Positions 22,280 through 30,787 of a DNA stretch of 30,787 bases are shown here, one piece after another. The notes under the pieces were generated by a model. It did not search any database. It was not told the origin of the DNA and was given only the letters and a program-made list of their open reading frames with translations. Position 1 is the first letter of the stretch. Each line of letters starts with the position of its first letter. The position numbers and the translations under genes were made by a program. The stretch is from Apostichopus californicus (taxonomy: Eukaryota; Echinodermata; Holothuroidea; Aspidochirotida; Stichopodidae), in contig JAIPMN010002182.1 in assembly GCA_020650975.1 (NCBI GenBank), forward strand, positions 1-30,787, in the 5' to 3' direction.

Positions 22280-22541
22280 CAGGTCATTTATACTGTATGG
22301 TACCAACTCTTGAGCATATATGTACAAAAATTGCTGAAATTTAGTTTGCATAAATAATTTTGTGGTGCATCTTACTCCTCAAATTATTCCCAGACATTGA
22401 GAAGGATAATTACCATCGATTAAATGTATTGGTGAAGGAATACATGCTCCCAGACTGTGAGATAAATGTTGAAAATTGAGCTTGAAGGACCATTCTTAGT
22501 CGACTTTGTCAAAAATTGTGGGCAATATTGATTGTCTTTAA
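22280..22541. mobile_element. Diverged copy of the 9375-type MITE
   Basis: The left end AGGTCATTTATACTG, followed by CCAACTCTTGAGCAT, tracks the 9375 left end. The right end, ACCATTCTTAGTC then GGGCAATATTGATTGTC and TTTAA at 22537-22541, is the complement of the family's terminal block. The internal CCAGACATTGAGAAG is shared with the 1594-1855 copy. The length, about 262 bp, matches the 250-bp type copy. TTAA is kept only on the right. Confidence 0.6.
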
Positions 22542-22648
22542 AATTGGAGAGGGATTAACTTGTACTTTCTGACGTAAATGATGTTGCCATTTCAAAAATG
22601 AGATTATTAAAAGATACCTCAAGGGAGGGAGAGGGGACACTTTGCATT

Positions 22649-22666
22649 AAAGGACAATTGTCCTTT
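22649..22666. repeat. Perfect 18-bp palindrome
   Basis: AAAGGACAATTGTCCTTT reads the same on both strands. It is preceded by TT, giving a TTAAAGGAC-like edge, and lies just before a polypyrimidine tract. Confidence 0.9.
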
Positions 22667-22776
22667 TCCTTCCCTGTTCTTCTCTTCCCTTTCCCTTTTC
22701 CTTTGCCATCCCATCTTTCCTCACATCCATCCTACCCCTCTCCTTTCTACCTTTACACCCCCTTCCCCCTCTACAG
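22661..22776 (+). repeat. Polypyrimidine tract
   Basis: About 115 bp almost wholly of C and T on the plus strand with few purines. The proline/serine/phenylalanine-rich open frame over it (22598-22810) is a by-product of this composition. Confidence 0.85.
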
Positions 22777-24129
22777 AATGAAGAAAAACTTTAAAAATGT
22801 ATATCTTTAATAACTGATGGACCACCTTAAAGCAGCATACTGCTGTATTTGTATGTACCTTAGTGTCAATTAGACCATTCAGTTGAATTATATTCACACA
22901 TACATGTATAGCCCTCAATCTAACTACAAGATATGAAGATAAACCATTTGGCTTATCCAGATTGGTGGGTCCTTCACTATTTACTATAATACAGAAAATT
23001 TTGAGTCCCACAATCTCTTTGTGATCTATATCTTTTTAATTTGAAAGTTTTGAATTTGTTGTCTTACTTCCATTTTTCTTGAATGGTTGTGATTTTGTTG
23101 ATATCTAGACTTAAAAAATGAACAATGTGTCTTCGTTGATTATAAGTTTCCTTTACTGGTTGAGTATGCCACCAGTACATCCTAACAAATGCTGTACATG
23201 CTGTAATGCTGTAGCATAAAGAGCTGCAGGTAAGTCACAGCATTCTTTGCTAATTTTTTTTCCTTAACATAATAGTTTATCATCATATATAGCAACATAA
23301 CTTGCAAGTTTCAAAACTTGGATTCAACAATCATGCAAAAATTATAGTAAAAATGTTTCACATCAGATTCAATATATTATCATCAAATCAAACACAGTCA
23401 AAGTACAACATTAATACATGTAGTGACGGTATATAAATACGAAAGCAAAAGTTTGAATTTGTTTCGACAAATATATCACATGAATAGCCTTTGACTTGCC
23501 GACAATGCAAGTAACTTCTTTCGATTAGTTTAAACTTTGAAGTATTTCCTAGAATGCTTCGTTACACCTGAAGAGTATTTCAAACTATCAATTGTGCTAT
23601 TGTTTCAGTACCTGCACTCGAACTGTATAATGAATAAACGTTTCATTTCCTTTTTAATAGGTTTGGGTGCCACAACTTTTTACGAGTTTGATTCAATACT
23701 GTGATAATTAAAAAAGCATCATAAAAAACTAACATGAAAGTGAAAGGAGCTATAAGATTTGACAATATATTTTCCATATAATGGCTCTGAAAATATAGGG
23801 TACTGAATTTATTATGTACTTTCTAACATCAATGCACTGAGAGCATTATTAAGTCGAACTAAACTCATTTCACACAACAACAAAAAAGAACCAAAAAAAA
23901 AAGATAAAATAATACAAAAGAGAAAGAGAAAGAAAAGATTGTGGAAAGATAAGTCAATGATTACAGTTTCTATTGAAGTTATATTTAAAAGAGCTCTAAA
24001 TGGGGCAAAATGCTTAATATATCTAAGGTAGACAAAGACATGGCAGCTTTTAACCTTAATCAGAAGATTATGTGCTTGAAGTAGGTCATAACTAGTACTA
24101 TGCATCTAGGGGTTTTAATACTGATATAG
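22777..24129. other. AT-rich DNA, nothing recognised
   Basis: Includes an A-rich purine stretch at 23878-23940. Minus-strand open frames at 22721-23011 and 23812-24105 are products of simple sequence and of stop-poor T-rich complement, with no recognisable protein. Confidence 0.5.
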
Positions 24130-24597
24130 CAGAGCTCCCAACTGACCCGCATTTCGCGGGTTGGACCCGCATTCTAACACCCAAACCCGCTGACCCGCGC
24201 AAGCGTCCGAAAAACCCGCATTGTAATTGTCAATTTGACTTAGCAACCATCATTTCTTTAGCATTTAGCATAATAGAGTATAAAACCTCCTTTACAGCAT
24301 CATTTGAACCTCAAATTAGCCTATATTTCTTTTCATTAGGGCAAGCAGCGAACATTTTCATGCCACGGGAAAGAATGAATTATCACCTACTATTCAATTT
24401 ATTGATGTTACACACAAAAAAATGCATATTTCTCAGAAAATTTTGGGTGACAAAAGCCTTTCTAAGTGCCACCATTTTACATGTAGGCATCACCAGGATT
24501 CCAAAAAAATTCACACCCCCTCCCCTTATACCCCTCCCCCAGGACGGCGATTCGTGGCATGGACCAGCATTTGCCTTCTCAAGAGTTGGGAGCTATG
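24130..24597. mobile_element. Non-autonomous DNA transposon remnant, hAT-like ends
   Basis: CAGAGCTCCCAACT at 24130-24143 faces its complement at 24584-24597, matching in the 11-bp core AGCTCCCAACT, with two mismatches in the outermost three bases. A CAG start followed by a GCTCCCAAC-type end is typical of many animal hAT elements. The pentamer TATAG flanks both sides (24125-24129 and 24598-24602). This is shorter than the usual 8-bp hAT duplication, so the superfamily is uncertain. Just inside the left end ACCCGC recurs several times and forms a small hairpin (24145-24161). No transposase is present; the open frames at 24360-24613 lie within the element. Confidence 0.6.
24145..24161. repeat. 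Subterminal hairpin ACCCGC-ATTTC-GCGGGT
   Basis: Six-bp perfect arms and a 5-nt loop directly inside the left terminus of the 24130-24597 element. Further ACCCGC copies follow to about 24224, which could serve as transposase-binding subterminal repeats. Confidence 0.75.
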
Positions 24598-25216
24598 TAT
24601 AGGCTATAATTAGTAAAAGAGGACAAGTGGATTTATTCTCTAGCTGGGATTATAAGATATTCAAGATATCCTAGTTTCAGCCCAGAAGTCATAAAATTTA
24701 ACTGTAACAGTTCTCAGTATTGAACATATAGCCATTGCAACAAGAAAAAGAGAGAAAAAATTCTGGAACGGAGTCGATCCCATGATCTCAAATTGCAAAA
24801 GGACAATGTCTTCTCCTTTTTACAACACAGAATATATACAATACAACAATTGAGGTCAGTCCCACAAAGTCAAGTGTAGTTGTTGGATTCAAAACTTTCT
24901 AGACCATCAAAAACCTTACAACATCAATCTTACAAATCAGATGGAAAATGTTTCTCAGACATAAAAAAAGAGTAATTTTGGCTACTCTTCGTTAAATTTC
25001 CTGAAGTCTGCATCAAATGTGGTATCATAATCATTACTGATAAACATATAAAGTGCTATATTTTTCTTCCATCAAAATGACATCAGAAATGATAACAGCA
25101 GTTTTTGCAATAAACCTCAGAGGTATGCAAACAAAATTAAAGTAAACGGTCACTGTGTGAAACATAAAATTTGGTGGAATGGATGAAACTGTTAATTACC
25201 TATTAATTGTGGACAA
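24598..25216. other. AT-rich DNA with a possible decayed tRNA-like B box
   Basis: The complement of about 24769-24780 reads GGGATCGACTCC, a B-box-like sequence, but no clear A box lies at the right distance. It may be a relic of another SINE. Nothing else recognised. Confidence 0.35.
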
Positions 25217-25470
25217 CTAAAGTCTTCAGTATTGGCCTCAAATTTGAGTACATTACAAATCGCTTATAGCTTTTAAAAGTACTTCGTAGAATATTCTTTT
25301 TCTTCTAATCATCCACATACATTGATGAGTGTTCAATTAGCCAATTAATTATCTCAGTGGATATCAAATGCTTTGAGGGTGGGAAGCAAATGCCGCCGAT
25401 TAAAGTTTGAGCATGGGTTGACCATTTTTTTTACTTTCTAGCATATTGGGGGATAGATACTCATGACCAT
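25217..25470. mobile_element. Copy of the 9375-type MITE
   Basis: The left end AAAGTCTTCAGTATTGGCC matches AAAGGTCATCAGTATTGGCC of the type copy with a few changes. The complement of the right end reads GGTCATGAGTATC, then CCAATATGCTAGAAAGT and ATGGTCAACCCATG, and further in ACCCTCAAAGCATTT, the same motif order as at 12377-12830. Length is about 254 bp. TTAA is not preserved at either edge. Confidence 0.68.
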
Positions 25471-25547
25471 TCAACTAGTTGACATAAACTCTTATTAAGG
25501 CTAAGGAAAGCAGTCTAAGGATTGCAGTTTTGAGTCCTGGCAGGAAT

Positions 25548-25760
25548 GTATGTATGTATGTATGTATGTATTTTAGATCCTCACGAAGAAGCCTCCTTGG
25601 CTTATCAAAGCTGCAAGCTGACCAAAGTCAGTCTCTTAGATTCATATTTAACGTCCATGATTATGAATTGCCAATTGACGACATACATTAATCTTGGAGT
25701 GACTCGAACCGGGGACCGGAATTCAAACAATCATTGCGTTGCACACTTGAGTAACTATGG
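25548..25760 (-). mobile_element. Diverged tRNA-derived SINE, copy 3
   Basis: On the minus strand the head has a B box GGTTCGAGTCA (complement of 25700-25710) and an A-box-like TAGTTACTCAAGTG (complement of 25744-25757). The body shares blocks with copies 1 and 2: GCTTAT, GCAAGCTGACC, a CTCT block and ATTTAACGTCCATG. The tail is six GTAT units at 25548-25571. The remaining body is shorter and substituted, so this is an older copy or a different subfamily. The open frame 25546-25797 is only this repeat translated. Confidence 0.82.
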
Positions 25761-26212
25761 TAACATACCCCGATTTGTGACTAGTAAAGTTGAATGATCA
25801 CAGCAAAGATCCTTTATGAAGCATCATACAGCTACTTAACAAGTTGTGTACATCACCGTGACCACTCATACATATGCAACTCTTAATGTAATGCTTTTAT
25901 CATTTCTCTGCTAGGAGCCATTAAGAAAAAGAAATATGACAGATACAGTTGATATGAAAATTTTAAATATAAACTATGCACTTTTCTTTTTCTGCTTGCT
26001 GTAATTTAAAAAATAAATTTATAGGTGGAAGTGTTTATCAACCTGTCGAATGTTTCTCCAGCAATGATCCAATAGAAGAGATGGAGACTCATTGCCGGAA
26101 GACATGAATTATGAATTTTTTTTTCCACCCCAAAAAAAATGTGAATCTCCTTCAAACTTCTATGACATGTAAACATCTATGATGCAAAGAGCACAAGACA
26201 ACCGCGAAAAAA
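25761..26212. other. AT-rich DNA, nothing recognised
   Basis: Short A and T runs only; no coding or repeat signal supported. Confidence 0.5.
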
Positions 26213-26416
26213 ATGCCTCATTCAACATCTATAAAGCATTTACTGCATGAGATTAGTATCCCAAAAAAATTCAAGAAGAGAGAAAGAAATTGCACGCTTA
26301 ATGTCAGCGGCACCTTCGATGAGCCTCAAGCCCCCAAGGAGATACAATCAACAGCAGATCTCAAGACTTGGAATAAAAAAAAAAAAAGAGGAAAGAAACA
26401 GAAGCAGGGCGATTAA
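26213..26416 (+). CDS. Small lysine-rich open frame, possible terminal exon
   Basis: An ATG in a reasonable animal initiation context (AAAAAAATGCC) opens 67 codons ending in TAA. The middle (TLNVSGTFDEPQAPKEIQST) has balanced codon use including GCC, CCC, GGC and CTC, unusual for this AT-rich window. The C-terminus is strongly basic (KKKKRGKKQKQGD) and could act as a nuclear localisation signal. An AG near 26255 could serve as a splice acceptor, making this a last exon instead of a complete small gene. I recognise no family. The lysine tail is partly encoded by a poly-A run, which weakens the case. Confidence 0.25.
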   Translation: MPHSTSIKHLLHEISIPKKFKKRERNCTLNVSGTFDEPQAPKEIQSTADLKTWNKKKKRGKKQKQGD

Positions 26417-26983
26417 GCGATAAGTCTAAGCTATATCACCAAAATACTGACGGATAGGTTTGCGAGGATTCTGACATTTGAAGTCACGAAACTAAACTCA
26501 GGGAATGTAACAACAACAACTACATTTTAGTAGCTCTAGGCTTTGTTTTGTGCAAAGACAATTAATAAGCCACATTTCAACAACAACAAAAAAGAAAAAC
26601 ACATAAACAAGATTCAGACGGGAAAAAAAAACACCTAGCAATGCAAGTAATTGCAGAGAGCTATAAACAGTGGACGTAATATGCATCATTCGGTTCCTCC
26701 TGTTTAATTTTATGTAAAACAGTCATAATAATGATGAATAATTTAAGGCAACTTGCACAGTGATGGTGACAGATGAAGAGTAATTATGCTGTTACTCATG
26801 CTGATTACTTGAAATGTCTTGACGATTAAAGGCGCCAAGAACTTTAAGAAGCTTGTTTATCTTCTATAATTGCAATATGAGGGACTGAAATGTAAATTAT
26901 AAAATGGCCGTTTGTGCTTGGTGAATGGTAGTTTTAACACAGCTTAATTTACACTAATGCATATCAAGGGTGCACTGAGTGTT
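26417..26983. other. AT-rich DNA, nothing recognised
   Basis: Includes CAACAA-type short repeats near 26508 and 26580 and A-runs. The minus-strand frame 26498-26689 derives from these and is not called. Confidence 0.5.
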
Positions 26984-27302
26984 CTGTGGCGTACACAGGA
27001 TTTCAAAGGTTGGGAAGGGGAAAAAACTTTAAAACCCCACTGACTGATTAAGGCACAGTCATGAATTGTTATGGTATGGCCAAAGATGAATACAATATTT
27101 TATAGAGGAGGGGTGCAGCCCAGGGTCATTGTAGGTCTTCCTCGTCCAGAAAAAAATATATAAAAAACACTAGACATGAAATGGTGCATTTTGAGGCATA
27201 TTTAATAGACAATAAATTAAAGTAGCTCTTAACACAAGGTTCTGGAAATAAATTGTCTCAATATTTTGTGTGAGGTTTCAAAGGGGGGGGGGTGGGGGAG
27301 GC
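26984..27302. repeat. Possible transposon-end relic and poly-G tract
   Basis: CTGTGGCGTACACAGGATTT at 26984-27003 resembles the CAGTGGCGTAGCCAGG-type end seen on many animal hAT-like repeats, from memory of the family. No complementary end was found nearby. A similar TTTCAAAGG followed by G-runs occurs both at 27002 and at 27277. The second leads into ten G, T, then five G (27283-27298). Confidence 0.3.
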
Positions 27303-27619
27303 TGCTCTAAGCAGTATCCATACAATGCTAGTGCAATATCACACCAACATCCATTTATCATACATTTAAGTTTAAGGAAAATTTCAACCTCAATGTAATT
27401 ACCCAAGCTGCTGAGAACTCCCTTCTTTCCTATTTCTGGCTATGGTAAGGGTTGAAAGAAAATATTAAAACAGTGAATGCCTCCTGCTGTATATCAGCTC
27501 TTTTAGTCAATTTCAAGGAAAAAATGTGACAAGTTGCCAATCTAAGCTTAGATAGAAATATAGCTTTGCCTGTAGGATGATAACCTTCAACCATTTTTAC
27601 AGCAGGGCTGTGTTAAGTG

Positions 27620-27681
27620 GTAATGTTCTCATAAATATTAATAACCTACAGTAATGTTCTCATAAATATTTATAACTTGCA
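27620..27681. repeat. 31-bp tandem duplication
   Basis: 27620-27650 and 27651-27681 are adjacent copies with three differences by eye; the shared core is TAATGTTCTCATAAATATT. Confidence 0.9.
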
Positions 27682-27961
27682 GTTATAAGTGTAATGTGTC
27701 AATCATGAGCTCAAACAGGCTTTAATTGCTGATCCATGTCAAAATAAACTTTTTTAACTCATCAGTGCTCTGTCCCCAAGCAGAAAAAAACCTCAAAGAG
27801 TGACGATACTCAGATAGGCATATTAAACTTCCTCCATGTCAAACAGAGAGAGAGAAAAAAGAAGGCATGACATGTTACAACAAAATAAATCAAATAAACT
27901 TGATGTAGGTATTGAGTAGCTGTTTGGGCATCAAAGACTATAAAATATTTTTCAGAAAACC

Positions 27962-28324
27962 TTAAAGATCTACTTTATTGGCTCCAATTATAGCACGCTA
28001 TAGCTAGCGAGGAAATTTTGTGATTATGTAATCGACCTGCCATGGTCGTAAATCGACCTCTGGGCTCAACAATAAATCTGCATAGCTTCTTAACACCATT
28101 AGGCTCTTTGTGTAATCACTGTGTGGAAATATGTTCATGTCTACAATGTAGTTAATCATACAGCGTTCACACAAAGACTCTCATACAAGAAAAAAAATGT
28201 GGCTGGCGTTGCAGACTAATTGGTAAAAAGATCAATTTATGACCAAGGCAGGTCGATTACATAATCTCAAGAAATTTTCCCATGAATGCATGCTATACTT
28301 AGGGTCCATACAGCAGACCTTTAA
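27962..28324. mobile_element. 363-bp foldback (palindromic) MITE with TTAA edges
   Basis: The left arm 27962-28126 and the right arm 28155-28324 are inverted copies along nearly their whole length, leaving a loop of about 28 bp. The best-kept block, GATTATGTAATCGACCTGCC at 28022-28041, is perfect against 28247-28266. Other matching blocks are the outer TTAAAGrTCTrCT ends, TATAGCAyGC, TGGTCrTAAAT, TCTGCA and TCTTTGTGT. TTAA stands at both outer edges (27962-27965 and 28321-28324), as expected for a TTAA-targeting element. There is no coding capacity. If transcribed, the RNA would fold into one long imperfect hairpin. Confidence 0.85.
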
Positions 28325-30212
28325 ATTTAATTATGTTTTTTTTATAAACAAAAACTGTAAGTCTGTCTGTTAAAGCTTTAATGCTGTATCAATATTTGTA
28401 TCACAAGTAATATTGCCAATCTGAAGATCTGGGAAATTCAATCCTGAAATTTTCCATCCTATCTATCAAAGTTGAAAGTCAAAACAGCATCTTATTCATA
28501 TATAATAAGAAATAAGCATTTTTACATTTTTTTAAATCTACCAGTTGTATAATCTAACTGAATTTCTGATACTTTTTGGCCAATCACATACGATACGATA
28601 GGCTAAACATCTCTTACAACTGCAGCTAACAAGTTTTACTTCCTCATGAACCTTCCATGTACTTATTTTATTATCTAGGTCAACTTATTAAAGTGAATGA
28701 TATCCACTTCAAGTATTTAATGTTTGAAAGCTATTTAAAAAAAAAAAACAATGAAATAGAATGTCATATGACCATCTGACAAGCAAGAACTGGATCAAAT
28801 GATGGCGCTATTTCAATAAAAGACATAAAAAACATTTGAAATGCCATTGTACTCATCAAACTATACACCAATCTGTCTGCCAAGTCTCACTACACAATAG
28901 GAAGAATGTACCAACCATGCAGGGTCATGTGACCTGCTCCTGGGTGCTACTAAAATCTTATTTAAAATTTTGTCAGTTTGATGTGATAAGAGTTTGCTAG
29001 ACAAAAGGACTCTATTTTAACAGACCTTTACAGTAAATTTGAGACTAATTGCTTAGGTTAAGGTGATACTGATGTTGAGATTTACTACTTTCTGTCTGAG
29101 CATGAAAGGCTTGATCACCATGGACTTCAGATAATCGTGTCGTCTGCTTCTCGTGTCTATGTACAGTGCGTAAATAACTGATATGCTACATGCACTCCAT
29201 TTGCATTTCGATTGTTTGAATACCTTCACCAGGAATGTGTATGAGATCAGGACATTAGTTGTTGTATAGACTTACATTTAAGGAGTACTATCAGAATAAG
29301 TGATATAGGGTAACATGTCACATGACCGCCCATGGTTGCAACAGGTTTTAGCCCATGATCTCCTAATTGCCATAATCGGTCCATATTTATGTATATGTCG
29401 ATGTGTGTAATGACCTTTAGGTAGCCTATATACATCCCAGTAAGGTTCCATATCACTGATAAAAGTGTCAAAATGGGACAGTTGGGCAGCTTTTCAAATT
29501 TGACATCAATAATTTGGATGTTTGTCACTCAGAGGTCCAATAACATGATCAGAAAAGTATGTGTGATGTCACATTTGGTTCTATTGAGGTAAGTTTAAAT
29601 CTGATTCAGTAAAGAAATATTTGAACTGTCTTAGCTTAATATCAACAGCCATGATGGGGATTAAGTGAAGGTACAGTGAATTGGAAACTTTTATGTAAAC
29701 TTTGTTAAGGAGGTACAAATTCCTATGACAGAAAAAGAAAATATTACATTGTATGAGTCACAAATCAATAGGAAATTAAGTGAATATTTCCCTCTCTAAA
29801 ATATGGCAAGGTTTGTATCAATTTCTCATGGTAAATATTCATAAACAAACTCTGCATCAGATAATTTTTCATAGAAGGATGACAGATAAGTGATGAAAAC
29901 AGGTGGGTTGACTTATGGCAAAAACATAAAACATGTGGTACATCCTTTCATATTCCCCTTAGAAGATAACTCAAAATATAAGTCTGATTTAGTGCAATCA
30001 AAGACCTTCAACAACCTTGTGATGTGACATAACATTGTCCTCTCCACATCAACATGCTCCCTTGACAACAACACATACATTTAGGTATATAAATTACTTA
30101 AAAACAGAGGCAAAACACCCAGTATTGATGCACGAATGTGAAGACACCTGCTCTCACAGAGCTATAAACGACGACACGGTGACATAGATCAGTGATTTTC
30201 ATTCCATCAACA
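28325..30212. other. AT-rich DNA, nothing recognised
   Basis: No repeat termini or supported coding frame. The minus-strand frame 29247-29528 (93 codons) has no recognisable motif and reads like chance. Confidence 0.5.
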
Positions 30213-30258
30213 TATGAGCTTAATACCTTCTAGAGTCTATGAGCTTAATACCTTCTAG
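30213..30258. repeat. 21-bp direct repeat, 25-bp period
   Basis: TATGAGCTTAATACCTTCTA followed by G occurs identically at 30213-30233 and 30238-30258, with AGTC between the copies. The plus-strand frame 30239-30466 starts inside the second copy and is not supported as a gene. Confidence 0.95.
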
Positions 30259-30773
30259 TGCAGAAATTGATAACATTTCTAATGATATAGTGGCATTCAT
30301 GCTTGGTTTGATACATAAGCCCAATGCTCTGATCAGTCGCATTTATCTAAGGTTCCTGTGTTATTTATTGCAACTCTTAATGAATATTCAATATTTTATC
30401 CATCTCAAGAGACACATATCAGTCTGCAGCCCTTTGTATGAAGCTACAATAATGAATGGGTTTTAGGCAGAATATGCTCCTCATCCTCCTGAATTTAATT
30501 GGTTTAGTAGTGACACCAAACTATGAAAGGAATCCTATGGGGAGGAAATAGTCTTATCTCATGAGAAAAACCTGAAAAAGAAGACTTTTAATCAACAAAT
30601 ACATACACCTCTTTCATTTATCAATATCAGAACAACCAACTGTATAGGCTTAACTTCTCTTCGGGCGCACTCTCATGTCATATCGGCCTAATAAACTACT
30701 TTAAAATTGACAAACAGTCTGCATAAGGGACCTTCATAGCATGATATGGAAAGAAGGATATTGTGTTGGTGTT
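30259..30773. other. AT-rich DNA, nothing recognised
   Basis: No feature supported beyond the open frame that starts in the upstream direct repeat. Confidence 0.5.
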
Positions 30774-30787
30774 GGGGGGGGGGGGGG
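30774..30787. repeat. Terminal poly-G run
   Basis: Fourteen G to the last base of the window. It has the same polarity as the poly-G on the left side of the gap at 13800, so it probably marks another contig end. Confidence 0.85.

Noticed and set aside
22598..22810. Proline/serine-rich small protein
   Set aside because: Low-complexity pyrimidine tract translated in frame.
24360..24613. Two overlapping plus-strand open frames
   Set aside because: They are inside the hAT-like element and run through its C-rich patch and right terminus; no transposase motif.

Overview
This window is AT-rich, intron-poor-looking eukaryotic DNA with no recognisable complete gene, rRNA, true tRNA, operon or CRISPR array. 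Long stop-dense stretches, many homopolymer and tetranucleotide runs, a tRNA-derived SINE with a (GTAT)n tail, and miniature inverted-repeat elements ending in TTAAAGG all point to an animal intergenic or intronic region. A marine invertebrate deuterostome, perhaps an echinoderm such as a sea cucumber, is my best guess. That rests on the general look of the repeats, not on a diagnostic gene, and is low confidence.

Layout. 1-2230 is mostly featureless, with a G-rich 21-bp duplication (about 508-556) and a partial MITE relic (1594-1855). 2235-2470 holds SINE copy 1, whose promoter head is lost. 5319-5365 is a perfect stem-loop. 7002-7258 is a full SINE copy, followed by a 15-bp minisatellite. 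8525-8742 and 9375-9624 are two TTAA-flanked MITEs. 12377-12830 is a locally tandemised relative of the second one. 13025-13767 has three short unrecognised open frames that end near an assembly gap (13800-13910, poly-G / 10 N / poly-C). 15282-15317 and 15692-15715 are hairpins. 17160-17781 is a weaker MITE candidate. 19466-19606 (minus) is an exon-like open frame with a good 5' splice site. 21124-21354 (minus) is a coding-like stretch broken by two stops. 22280-22541 and 25217-25470 are further members of the 9375 MITE family. 24130-24597 is a non-autonomous DNA-transposon-like element. 25548-25760 is a diverged SINE. 26213-26416 is a small lysine-rich open frame. 27962-28324 is an almost fully palindromic foldback element. 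The window ends in a poly-G run.

The main story is mobile-element biology. Two SINE copies are almost identical in the body (168 of 169 positions by eye), which suggests recent activity. At least five related copies of one small TTAA/TTAAAGG element family are scattered through 24 kb, one of them tandemly expanded. The TTAA flanks and TTAAAGG ends resemble the T2/Kolobok type of MITE known from Xenopus. I found no new multi-gene system. The coding calls are weak and kept at low confidence. All identity counts and alignments were done by eye.
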